Assembly (NCBI GenBank): GCA_018806985.1
Contig: JADANN010000438.1
Location: 942,001-1,006,000, forward strand
Direction of reading: 5' to 3'
Source: Angiostrongylus vasorum
Lineage: Eukaryota; Nematoda; Chromadorea; Rhabditida; Metastrongylidae
Length of the DNA stretch: 64,000 nucleotides
Below the pieces are notes generated by a model that worked only from the letters and a program-made list of their open reading frames with translations, did not search any database and was not told the origin of the DNA. Each line of letters starts with the position of its first letter. The first letter of the stretch is position 1. This document shows, one piece after another, positions 47,270 to 58,000 of this stretch. Position numbers and translations under genes: made by a program.

Positions 47270-47690
47270 TGAATTCTGTTTAATTAGAAGAATTTCTGTG
47301 TACGGTATGTGCGCGGGATTTGCAGACAAATAGAAAACGCTCGAAGAATGTGCCGCCTCGCGACGATCCAATCAATAATTCCTCGACGTATATTTGTTTA
47401 GCTATCGACTAACAACAAAATAGATAACCTTCCTAGATTTCCAACGACATCTCCATAACGCAAAGTGTCCGATATTTCCCAAAGACGCATATTTTTTAAG
47501 TGGACAAAATCAATAGACCTGGTGAATTGGATGGATCGGGTGATAAGTTTATGTGAATTTCTTCATTGCGGCAGTAAGTGATATGTCGTTGCCTCATACC
47601 ATTTACATTTCCCCGTCTTCGTTTTTTGTTTTCGTTTCCGTCTTCTTCTCCTCCTCCTTCCATTCAGCTAAAATGACGAGCGTACCCGGT
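47270..47690. other. Gene-free stretch
   Basis: Nothing recognised. Confidence 0.4.
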
Positions 47691-47699
47691 TTCATACGC

Positions 47700-47772
47700 C
47701 TGATGGGGGTGGGAGTGGGGTGGGTGGCTAGGGTGGTAGGGGGGGACTGGGGGGTGGGTGAGTGGGGGGTTG
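47700..47772 (+). other. G-quadruplex-prone G-rich tract
   Basis: At least nine runs of three or more G within about 70 bases (GGGGGTGGGAGTGGGGTGGG, then GGGTGG, GGGGGGG, GGGGGG, GGG, GGGGGG), with loops of 1-4 bases. Confidence 0.8.
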
Positions 47773-48035
47773 ATGTGCTGTCGGCGCGCACCTCTAGAGA
47801 AATTCGAGTTTTTCTGGCCTGATTTGCACCTCTATCTATTTCTTATTTCTTCTACCTAAACGGTCGGCACTTCGTCGTCATCAGCGTCATCATCATCATC
47901 GTCATCGTCATCATCACCCTATCATTCTCTCTATCTAAACGACCATAACTCTCACTCGACTAGAAAAAACCTCATAATGAAACATTATCGAGAGAAGAAA
48001 AAGTTGCATTGATTGATTGTGTCGTGCTGTGTTAT

Positions 48036-48141
48036 AATCGTGCACCGCTTGCAGTGAGTGCATAGTGGTTGTGTGAAAATCACGCACCGTTTGCAGTAAG
48101 CGCGTAATGTTTGTGTTTTTAAAATCGTGCAATTTTTTCAA
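48036..48141. repeat. About 42-base tandem repeat, 2.5 units
   Basis: AATCGTGCACCGCTTGCAGT recurs as AATCACGCACCGTTTGCAGT 41-42 bases on, then partly as AAAATCGTGCAATTTTTTCA. On the minus strand the period preserves frame and gives repeated peptides of 14-15 residues, VRDFHTTTMHSLQA and VHDYNTARHNQSMQ, inside an 81-codon frame (47935-48180). Confidence 0.7.
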
Positions 48142-48184
48142 GTACATTTGAACCACCGACGAGTTCCACTTAAGAAACACGAGA

Positions 48185-49190
48185 GCACCGTTTAAAATTC
48201 CTGTTGTAGTTTGTTTTATTCAGTATTTTTTCTCGTTCTCGAGGAATGTGGAAATCTGCACAATCGTTTTATGTAACGTCTCTTTGGTGGGGCCCACGTC
48301 TAAATAAGTAGGTTAGGTTAGTCGAATGAAAGTGATGAATGCTAAGACTGGAACTGTCTTACTGGGAGTTTACTGTGTAAATATTGGATTATTCTTCGAA
48401 CCTTATTGATTGATTTCGAATAGTTTTCGACAATACTGGTTTTTCCATCCATTTCGATAACATTTCGGTAACTAGAGCAGTTGGAAATTTCAGAGGAAGA
48501 GAAGAGATGACCGGCTAACGAAAGAATCAGAATTCTGCTCTACTAGGATGAGGGAAACTGAATCTTTTTGACAAGGATCTATAGATCCTGATGCTTCTTA
48601 TTTCATTCAGTGAACTTAGCTATGAGTTGTCACACGCGTTTGTAAAGTTGAAGAATGTGTTCCTTCTCGGTGGCGCATGCATTGAAATCAATGCATACGG
48701 TCGATAATGTTTTGTACCTTCATCTGTTCATTCATCCATTCATTTTCTCATTATTTATTTCATTCATTTTCTACTCAGACAGAATTTGAGTTGGAACTAT
48801 TGGCGATCATCAAGTGATAAAATGTACGATAATATCGATATCATCGGATAATCTAATCGTTCACCGTATTCTTATATCACGTCTAGCTTCATTATCATCT
48901 TTTTGCTTTGTGTGGATTATTTCCTAAACATTTTTCCGTTAAATTTATTTCGTATTCATTGTTCTTATACTTTGTTTTTTTCCTTCCTTTTTCTTCTCTT
49001 TAGTTTGCATCCCACTTTTTATTGATCGGGAAGAGACCAAGTGGCGGTTGGGTGTGTGTTTGTTTGAGTGAAAAAGAGAGAGAGAAGCTTAACTCTCACA
49101 CTGACGTTACCACACTCGTTTCTCATCAGAGCAACGATATGTCATATGATCCTTCGCCGCTTAGGGTAATGTGAGTGAATCGCCAGACTC
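48185..49190. other. Gene-free stretch
   Basis: AT-rich unique sequence. Confidence 0.4.
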
Positions 49191-49345
49191 TCGTACTCCT
49201 CATCGTCTTCGTCGTGCTCGTCGTTGTCCTCATCGTCTTCACCGTCGTCCTCACCGTCCTCATCGACCTCATCGTCGTCCTTATCGTCATCGTCGTCATC
49301 CTCGTCGTGTCCTCATCGTCGCCATCCCCGTCGTTGTCGTCTTTC
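49190..49345. repeat. GTC/ATC trinucleotide island
   Basis: CATCGTCTTCGTCGTGCTCG-type imperfect repeat. The Arg/His-rich plus-strand frame is an artefact. Confidence 0.8.
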
Positions 49346-49430
49346 TAAGTTTCTACGTCTCTAACCCAGTTCCTCCTCACCCTCACTTCTATCTCAATCT
49401 GTGGGGCGACCTTCATATCTCGTCGTTGAT

Positions 49431-49651
49431 GCAATAGAGAACGAAACATCACGTCCTGTCTGGAGGGAAGGGTAGGACATCGTGACTTATATGTAGAAAG
49501 GATGCAAGACAACATATTCTCTTTGTGGGAAAAGTGAAAGACCACGTTCTATCTACAGGATAAAATAATGACGTCGTATTCTGTCTATAAAAAGAATGAA
49601 ACTACGTTCTGTGTGTAGAGCGAAATGAAACATTATGTTCTTTGTGCTGTG
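49431..49651. repeat. Degenerate 30-31-base tandem repeat, seven units
   Basis: Units share GAAACATCACGTCCTGTCTG-like cores, e.g. GAAAGACCACGTTCTATCTA, ATGACGTCGTATTCTGTCTA, GAAACTACGTTCTGTGTGTA and GAAACATTATGTTCTTTGTG, at intervals of 29-32 bases. Confidence 0.7.
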
Positions 49652-50074
49652 CCATCATAATCATACGACCATCGTTTTTCTGGACCACCTGCGTACACAA
49701 ACACACACAGACGGCTGTTCGTCCTCTTTTTTTAAGCAACGACTGCTCATGTCGTTTCACAGTAATACTGTAAAGGCTTGATTTATGTTCCCTCTAGTTC
49801 CTCTTTTCTAAATAGGCATATCGATTGATAGTTGTTGTATGAGTTAAGTGGTAGCCTTCCTGGCTATTTATTAGAGAAATATGATCTAACATATACGAGA
49901 TTCTTGCTGTGCAAAGCCATTAAAGCAGTACTTATGCCGATTTTCAGTAGATTTTCGTCCCAAGCTAGATCTCACTCTTTTTCAAAACTTTTTTGTAGTT
50001 ACTAGTGACCTTCCTACACACGGAGATATGAAGAATTAAAAGCATCTTTCAAAAAAAATTAGTATTACCGGAAT

Positions 50075-50364
50075 ACGGAGAGCGCGTGTGGTGCAGTGAT
50101 TAGAGGTTCGCTGCAGCACACGTGGAATCGATCCCCGGGCCCATGGCCCACCAAGCCTTCCATACGTCAAGGGTCGAAAAACTGCTACCAGATTTGTCTA
50201 GGAGGGTAGCAGCACTGGCTGGATACATCGGTAGGCCACCGCGAGTCATCATAAAGGCCAGATGTGCAGTCAGTCACCTCCAGCGATGCTTAATGAAGTC
50301 GAATGCATGGCGCTTCTTTCAGGGGATTGCTCAACGCCGAGAACTTTATCCTTTGATTTTTTTT
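50075..50364 (+). repeat. S1 SINE, full length, 12-base target duplication
   Basis: TATTACCGGAAT flanks it at 50063-50074 and 50365-50376. The element runs from ACGGAGAGCGCGTGTGGTGC through GGAATCGATCCCCGG, TACCAGATTTGTCTAGGAGG and CATAAAGGCCAGATGTGCAG to a T-rich end. It defines S1 as a retroposon of about 290 bases with a tRNA-like head. Confidence 0.88.
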
Positions 50365-50510
50365 TATTACCGGAATGGTATCTTATATTTTCGACAACAC
50401 TACGTAGTAGTCATACGGAGATATCTATACCGTGGAATGTTAGGAAAGAATAAAGTAGGATATGTCATTTGTATAATACGAACAAACTATATCTTTTTAT
50501 TATATTGATT

Positions 50511-50892
50511 CCTCCCAACGGTTTACCGCCTCATCGTGGGCTGGGAGGTGTTTCTGGGTGTCGGACTGCGATGTACAGCGGGGGATTCGTCCCCCCGGCA
50601 GGGTCTCCCAAGCTGAGGAGTCCGACGTTTCCATCAGGAAGCCTAGCTAAGAGTAAAACAATACCAGGATCCACCACCGTCTTGTTATCAAAGTCGCATG
50701 GTGGTAAATCTCCCTCTGATCCACAAGGGCTGCTACTGCCTGTCGTGGTGACGACTTGGGGCAGACTTTGGCCAGGCTGTTTCGGGATTCCAGGGAACCA
50801 CATTGGCTTGACCAGCAAATCTCCAAAAAAATTGTGATTATGCTGGGGCCCGCACAACTAGTGAGGACGGGTCGTTCAAGTATCAAGTCAAG
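50511..50892 (+). repeat. S2 SINE-like retroposon, full length, 13-base target duplication
   Basis: TATTATATTGATT flanks it at 50498-50510 and 50893-50905. The 5' hairpin is CCTCCCA (50511-50517) with TGGGAGG (50542-50548) around inner CGGTTTACCG. The 3' end is GGTCGTTCAAGTATCAAGTC AAG. A minus-strand frame of 108 codons inside is repeat-derived. Confidence 0.9.
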
Positions 50893-50905
50893 TATTATAT
50901 TGATT

Positions 50906-53385
50906 ACTTGATTCTTCGTCTTTTGTGTACCCTTCCGCTGATGTCTTTCATAGATGAGAGATCTTGAGCCGGTTAGTCACAAACGTGGCTGCCGAGTGCG
51001 TTCTCATGTGAGCCGATAGTGATGAGTTGACGGAGGACATCCAGAACCCGACCGTTGTACTTCTCCAGATTGAGTCAGGTGATGAACTTCTTGTCTACTA
51101 CTGCTCTCTGTTGACTGAAACTATTTCGTACTCGTACATTTGCATGGTAGACGTACTTTGATGTATGCAAATTATTTCATGGACGTGAATTTTGTCTATG
51201 AATATCTGTAATCAAGTGACTGGAAAATTCATGAGAACCACCAGGTTGGCTGCGCCAGCCGACATCTGACCGTCGATCGATTCTGAAGGAATCCTATTTT
51301 AAGCCTTAACCAGACTAGAAGTATTGTATCGGACTATAAACTCATCCATATCTGAACAATAAAACTACTAGTTTTCGTAGAAATTCAAAATGTTTGTTCA
51401 TATAACAACGTTCACTCAGTATAGTACTATTGTTTAGAGGGGCCAGAGTTTTTGACCTGGTCAGGTGATGTTGCGCCCTAACAATCGAGCTTCCCTGAGA
51501 CACTCACGAGGTGGTTCTGGTCTTAAAAACTTTAGAACCTGAATCGTTTCAGTGTGTCTAGGATTCCGTTAAGCTTTCTGCTGGAAAAAAACGATTACAC
51601 TTTCCTGTAGATTTCTTTTGAATAATTTTTCTAAAATATCGTATACCGCTATATTTATCCTTCTTTTGTCGTGCACCAATTTCATAGTACAGATTTAGCT
51701 TTGCTAATTGGGCAGATATTAAGTCAATAAGCCTAGGCAATATAACCGTATACGAGACACCTGCACACCTGCATGCAATTCTTTTCTATCTACGACATGA
51801 TCCTGAAAAAGAAATTGCTTTAAGCAGAATGTAAGAACACGTCAATAGTGGTTTTCAGTTGTCCGTAGAGATATCAACGAATCCTCAGTACAATAATGAT
51901 GATGTTTCTTTATTAGTTGTGAAGATTTTTTTCCACTCTGAAGAAGTTTCTATGGAATAAGATATTAATTAACGCTTAGCCCATACGTCACAGGCTTTCT
52001 ACGTGGCCTCGATCAGATCGGTGGCTCTGATTGCGATCTATCAGTTCGATCTCGCTGGCGACATTTGCATTCTCTGACCGGGAAGAAGGTGATCTGAACC
52101 ACTTCGTACAGGATTCCAGCATGTACATTTGACGTCCAACATCTTTAACACAGGCATTTTAGTCGCATCCATTTTCAAACCCTTAAAAATATTTGTTTAA
52201 CTTATTAGGTTTCGCAAATCAAGTACATATCTCTATTTAAAGAGTAGTAGTCTTGCTTCACAAGAGGCTTGGGTGACTTGAATAATCCTTCTTCCACATA
52301 TTGTTCTTCATATTTATAGCTTATATAATGCTTAGTTGTCCTTCAGAATTCACTAAAAGTGTCAATTTAAAGTCGTCACTAGTGTTTTCCTCCATTTCAC
52401 TTAGTAGAACCGACTTTAGGCCATTTTGCAGAAAAGTCAATATTTCGGGTAATTTTTATTGCCCATTTTGTCATTCTTTTTTATTTGCGTTATTTATTTT
52501 TCCTTCATTTTTACCACCGTTACTAGTATTTTTCATCTTTTTTCTGCACGGAGATGTTTCCATTTCAGCTTAAGTGATTCAGAAGTGTGATAACAATCTG
52601 TAAAAAGGCGTGGCAATCGGGACACTTGGGTTCTTTTTCCCTGGAATTCGTTTGTAGGGGCGGGACCCATGAGATGAATTGTCGTGTTTTGAGTTTTATT
52701 AAAATCGTGTCGTTCTTTTCATAAAAAGCCTTTGAGCCATTGGAGCCAGTATCTTTTTTTTATTCTTGTTTGCGTAGTTCGTAGCCTTTTATTTAAGCTT
52801 GATGGATTTTTAGCTCGAAATAAAGTATATCTGCGGCCGTAGAAAGTTTAAAAAAAGTATGCAGAAAGATTAGGTGAATGTTCTTTAGCTTTCTTTAGCC
52901 CTTGTTAGGGTTGCAGTAGAATCGCGAAAACGAGTTTTGTTATGTACTGGAGTCGATCAAAATTCATTTGGTATGTTCTGATCGCCGTATTCTTTGTAGT
53001 TTTCTAAGCTGATATGCGTACGAAATAGAAAAGAAAAGTTTTAACTCCATAGTTAAGCTCTTTAAATATCGACAACTTTAGTTATTGTGACAAGTTCAAC
53101 AATGGGCGCATGAAAACTCGGACGAATTACGGTTCGTAACCCACCTGGGTAGTTTTGTTGCGTCGTGGTGGCGGTGAGTCGCTTATGGGTGGCACTCTTG
53201 TCGCTTGACTTGGCGGCGATTAATCTCGACATTGAAATTATCCACCACAGAATGGCTAGTGATATGTGTATGAGAGGTAATCACTTTGAAACTATGAGTG
53301 AGTGATTTGATTAGCTTTACTGGTTAGCTGATTACGTTTACTCGGCAACAGTCAGTCAACAACATTGACATCATCGACTTCTGCC
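50906..53385. other. Gene-free stretch
   Basis: AT-rich. Short protein-like minus-strand segments (RVLDVLRQLITIGSHENALG near 51020, ILYEVVQITFFPVRECKC near 52110) suggest old coding or element debris but cannot be assigned. A GTGAGT site at about 53174 lacks a good exon. Confidence 0.3.
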
Positions 53386-53391
53386 ATCTAG

Positions 53392-53634
53392 CTACGTTAC
53401 GCGGTGGCCCAGACGTCTGGATGTGCCGTCGCCAATCACTTGAAACATTACGAGCACAAAATGCTATTCACGCAGAAGCCACACGACGTCGTCGTCGATG
53501 ACGATGATGATTGTGATGATCGTAATGATGATGTTGATAATTATGACAATCGCATTTACGACAAAAATTCCCCACAGGAGGTCATTTTACATTTCCCACC
53601 ATTCGAAGCACCAAAGAATCACGTCGTTCTGTGA
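53392..53634 (+). CDS. Candidate terminal exon upstream of the CXXC gene
   Basis: After an acceptor-like CTGCCATCTAG, an open segment of 80 codons runs to TGA at 53632. Its codon choice resembles that of the CXXC gene exons. The peptide includes AVAQTSGCAVANHLKHYEHK, an acidic run DDDDDCDDRNDDVDNYDN and the end HFPPFEAPKNHVVL. Part of the acidic run is GAT-repeat-like. It might be the last exon of a neighbouring gene or a spliced-out 5' exon. No family is recognised. Confidence 0.38.
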   Translation, partial: LRYAVAQTSGCAVANHLKHYEHKMLFTQKPHDVVVDDDDDCDDRNDDVDNYDNRIYDKNSPQEVILHFPPFEAPKNHVVL

Positions 53635-53769
53635 AAACCTATGTTCTCTGCTCTCATCTCCTCGTCATTATCACGTCCCTTTCAAATTTGCATCCTAATC
53701 CGGCATTGATCGATTTACTCCTAGATTTATTTCAAGTTCGTCAGCAGTTGGTCGAAATAGGGTTAGATA

Positions 53770-53955
53770 GAAGAAACCGCGGAATGCACCTTGCATTCGA
53801 CTTCATTAAGCATCATTTGGAGGTGATTGAATGCATATCTGGCCTTTACAATGACTCGCGGTGGCCTATCGATGTATCGAGCCAGTGCTGCTATCCTCCC
53901 AGACAAGTCTGGTACCAATTTGCCGACCACTGCGCCACATGCGCCCTTGCATAGG
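53770..53955 (-). repeat. S1 SINE
   Basis: Minus strand: GCAAGGGCGCATGTGGCGC, TCGGCAAATTGGTACCAGAC, TGTCTGGGAGGATAGCAGCA, GGCCAGATATGCATTCAATC and GATGCTTAATGAAGTCGAAT. Confidence 0.8.
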
Positions 53956-54872
53956 GTTAGATATAACTGGATGATTATAGAATAAAAAGTGAAGAAGTGT
54001 TTCAAAGCTTTAAATGCGAATCCAAGCGCGATTTAAAGAGTTCCTTGTATAAAAATATCTGATGCGGTTCTGTACACATTATGAAAAATTCTGTTTTGTT
54101 TTCTATCGATTCTATAGATTGCACAATGGCGAATAGAGTGGTAATTTCTGTTCTGTATGTAGTGAGTCACTGAAAACTCATCGTCATCGTCCGGTTTGCT
54201 ATTCACTTAGTGATTGACGTCAAAGCTGCAACTGTACTGAAATCTTTCAAGGAGGTAAGAAAAAACGTGCCATTCTGTATCTCTTCATCATCTTTACTGT
54301 TGTTCCATTCGTCCATTCTTTTCATCTTTCAGTCTTGATCTTTAGATTTTCCGATTTCTGTCTTCTTCTTCCTCTTGTTTTTTTCTTTTTATGTCTCTGT
54401 GATCTGTGCGTTACCGTAACCTCAGTGCGCGGTTCCAGCAAGAATCGTTACAGTAATCGTCAGGTTTATATTTACGTCCGTATATTGTCATACTGTTATG
54501 AGATTCACATTTACACTGTCTTTCGAACTTCTCTATAATCGATTTATAATGATCCCCGTACTGAATATCGATCGGATTTTATGACAAATTCTTTCCAGAG
54601 CGTTCGATCCATCTAACACACTGTCGGCACGTTTAAATCTGATTCACTATCTCTGTCCGTCTCATTCTATTTGAATAATAGGCGACATTGAAAAGTTGGA
54701 AACATCGATGAACGTTTGAATGATTCCTTCGCCAAATCACGATTATTGATTGATATATGGTCGTTTATTGATTTTATCGTCTGCTTCTTAGGCAGTATTT
54801 CCTCTATTTCCTTCGTATTTAACATCGAAGCGTTTTATTTGTGATTTTTTTCTATATATGTTTTCTTTGTAG
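53956..54872. other. Upstream region of the CXXC gene
   Basis: AT-rich with several TTTCAG/CCTCAG acceptor-like sites (a 37-base open piece after GTAACCTCAG near 54424 ends before a weak donor, GTTTAT). It may hold 5' untranslated exons or the promoter. Nothing is definite. Confidence 0.35.
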
Positions 54873-55010
54873 TGTGATGAACACTCTGATGCAGATGGGT
54901 CCCATGATGGTAATGGAAGGTCCAAACGGTATGCATCAGACATTTCCACAGCCTTCACAACACGTTCAACAACAACCACCAATAACGTCCAGTATGAACA
55001 GATCACAAAG
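54873..55010 (+). CDS. CXXC gene exon 1 (first recognised)
   Basis: Follows TTTTCTTTGTAG. Four bases precede the ATG. It encodes MNTLMQMGPMMVMEGPNGMH and then Gln/Pro-rich sequence to NRSQ, with AG left over for the next codon (Arg). The donor is GTACGC. The upstream bases would read Val in the same frame, so coding could extend into an unseen earlier exon. Confidence 0.78.
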
Positions 55011-58000
55011 GTACGCTCTTTTAGTCGACCGATCAGCGGCCGATCGATAAATCGATCACAAATCAGTGGATAGGTTTATTTACGATTTACTAATGCTGCA
55101 ATGTAAATGTTGATTTAGAGAGTGCGACGAAATGATTCAGATTACTAACATTGTTACTTCATCAACATTCGTATTGTTGTCAGAGATAGTGAAGCAACAA
55201 CACTCTAGACCTAGCAGTGAAAAAAAACCTTGTTGTCCTCCTTATTAAATGACATTTAAGAGGGATCGATCTTGAGCTAATCGATTATCGATCTGTGGAT
55301 CAAGTGGACAAGCATACGGTTTTAGTTTAACGTGCAATAGTTTTATTAGCCAGCTTAGAAAGCTCGCTGCTTGCGTTTTTTTCTTATTATCTTAGAATTA
55401 GTCATCGTCCAGCTCTCTTCATCTTCAGGAATGTTCTGTCAGCGAACGCTTTTGAGCCCATTAAAAAAAACCACCTGACTCATGAATGAATCGTTTCCAG
55501 GGTAAACTAAGAAGATACATTCAGTCTTGGATCAGAGAAGTTTTTCTTTTTAGCTCTGAAAAGATGCGTGACATTTGGCCAAATCCTTCTTGTCTTCTTC
55601 TCTCAGGAGTTTTAATGGATCTATACACTACAGCTTTTTTGGCGATATTCCGAAAAAAGGAAGATGATTACCCATTTTGATTTTTACTTCATCATATGAA
55701 TTCATTTTTAAATAGGAAGTTTCATTAGTCTTATGAATGCTTACTGGACGGCCCGTATTCACTGGTTGTGCGGGCCTTAGCATAATTTACGTTTGCTGGT
55801 TTATCTATTGTGGTTCCGTGGAGTGTTGAGGTCAATCTAGCCGAAGCCTTCCTCATGTCCTCACCACCCCAGCTAGTCGCCGCCCCTTGTGGGTCAGAAG
55901 GAGATTTGCCACCATGCGACTAGTTTGACACCAGTACGGTGGTGGATCTTGGCACCGCTTTATTCTTAGCTGAGCTCGCGGATGGAAACATCGGACTCCT
56001 CATATTGGGAGGCTCTGCTGGAAGGATGAATCCTCCCCCTGTACATCGCAGTCCGACACTCGGGAACACCTCCCATCCACGATGGGGCGGTAAACCGTTG
56101 GAAGATCTTATGAATAGCAAAATCTAAAAGCGGTAGACATTGTTGTCTCATAAGTCACCGTTTGATTCTTGAGTCTGTAGTTTTGTATTCCATTTAAAAA
56201 CGGTAAAGAAACAAAAAGTAGTGGGGAGAAAAACGTTTGGACAATTTCCAGCTTGGAAGACAAAGATCTCAGCAGCTGTTTTTTGGTATGGTAGTTGTTA
56301 AGCACGGAAAATTTTTTCCCCTTCGAATTTTATCACCTTTTGCATTACTGATCATCTGTACGATCACCTATAATCTCGTTAATCATCGAGTGACCTTTAA
56401 GCTGGCCTTAGGGAGGTGTCTTCATTCTCTTCCATTCTATGCTGGGGCTGCCAAGTATGCTCAGTCCCATTCATTGGACACGAAGAGATTCATGCTGTTC
56501 CTCTTGAGGCCTCGTCATCTTACCACTTTTCATCTTACTGTTTTTGGCGAACGAAAAGTCCACCACTTTTGAAGTATAATGTACTGGTATGGGGTCATCC
56601 TGATGGAAATCTCTGTATTCTGCTGAGCAGAACTGGGCATATTCACCAGTACCTAGCCTGCTGCTCTTTTTCTGCTCTGAAGTTATTATCAAACATTATT
56701 GTAAATCCGGCTTTTTAGTTGTAGTTATGTCAAAATGAAAGCAATTTCCTGCGTTTACTGGTTTTAGGTAACACATAAGTGACCAAGTGGATTGATTTCA
56801 ATGCATGCTGCAGTTTTTTTTAATGTAGAGGGGTATGTTGCAATACATTCTGTATTCAGTGGATAGCTTATCCTACACTTATCCGTTGGTTGTTTGAGAC
56901 CTGAATGGGTGTTCCTTGCAGCTAATAATTTACAACAAGGAGCTTCCTGGACCGGCTTTTCATCGGAAAATTTGCTGTAGTCTCAGTCGGCTGTTGCGCA
57001 AAGACTAGTAGTAGTCGTCTGTTTGTTAACAGCTACTGAGATTTTACTGTGTTAAGAGTAGTTTATTAAAGAAACTTCTTCGTTCAGATGCGGTGTATGC
57101 CGCGGATGTCAGTGTAAGCCGTGCGGTCAATGCACTTACTGCCAGGATAGTCCGCAGTTTGGCGGACCCGGTGTGAAGAAACAAAGTTGTATTGAGAGGA
57201 GGTGTTTACGTGTTTTGGAGAACAGACTTCAGGTATGACAGAGATTATAGAATGAGTCCACATATGACGTATTCTGTTCTGGTGAACATCACCATGAATT
57301 CGAAGATTTTTGACAAACATTCCAGAGAGACGCCCCGACGTTTAAGGCACGTGTCGGATGTAATCAGTGTGAAGATTGCAGAATGCCCGATTGTCAAATT
57401 TGTCTAGTCTGCTTAGATAAGAGGTGAGTTAGTGGTCGAGATTCCTAAGAAGTACACAGCAGATTTACTAGTTTGCTCTGCTATTTTTCTTAGAAACTGG
57501 TTGTTCTACTCAATAAAGATTAGGATAAAACGTGAAAACATGTTCCGTGTTGATCAAAGAGTGCATCATGAGCCATCAACTCCATTAAGTACTGTAGAGG
57601 TGACGGTTTGCGTAGTTTACCCATACAGTGGCTTGAAGGGGGTCAAATGATGTATGTTTCAGTGTTTTTATTCTCCCAGACAATTCTGCTAAGAGCTCGG
57701 TTAGGTTCGGGCACGAGAACGAACCATTGACCATTTAATATTTCAACACACCGCTGCGTTGCCCTTGCCCTTTGCTATGACTACTGCTTATGAGAATTAT
57801 GTTGTTTGGTACTTTTATGGAGGACTTTTTATCAAAATAGCAGGTTCCAACGTAATTTCCATATGACCGGTTTATTCCTGATTAGAGTAAGGTTTTATTT
57901 TGAAAGCAAGAGAAACGGTGCATAGGTGTACCCATATGGTCAGGCAGTCACCGACGAGATTTTCCGGCTCATGACTGGTTTTCTTGAAGGACGACGCTAA

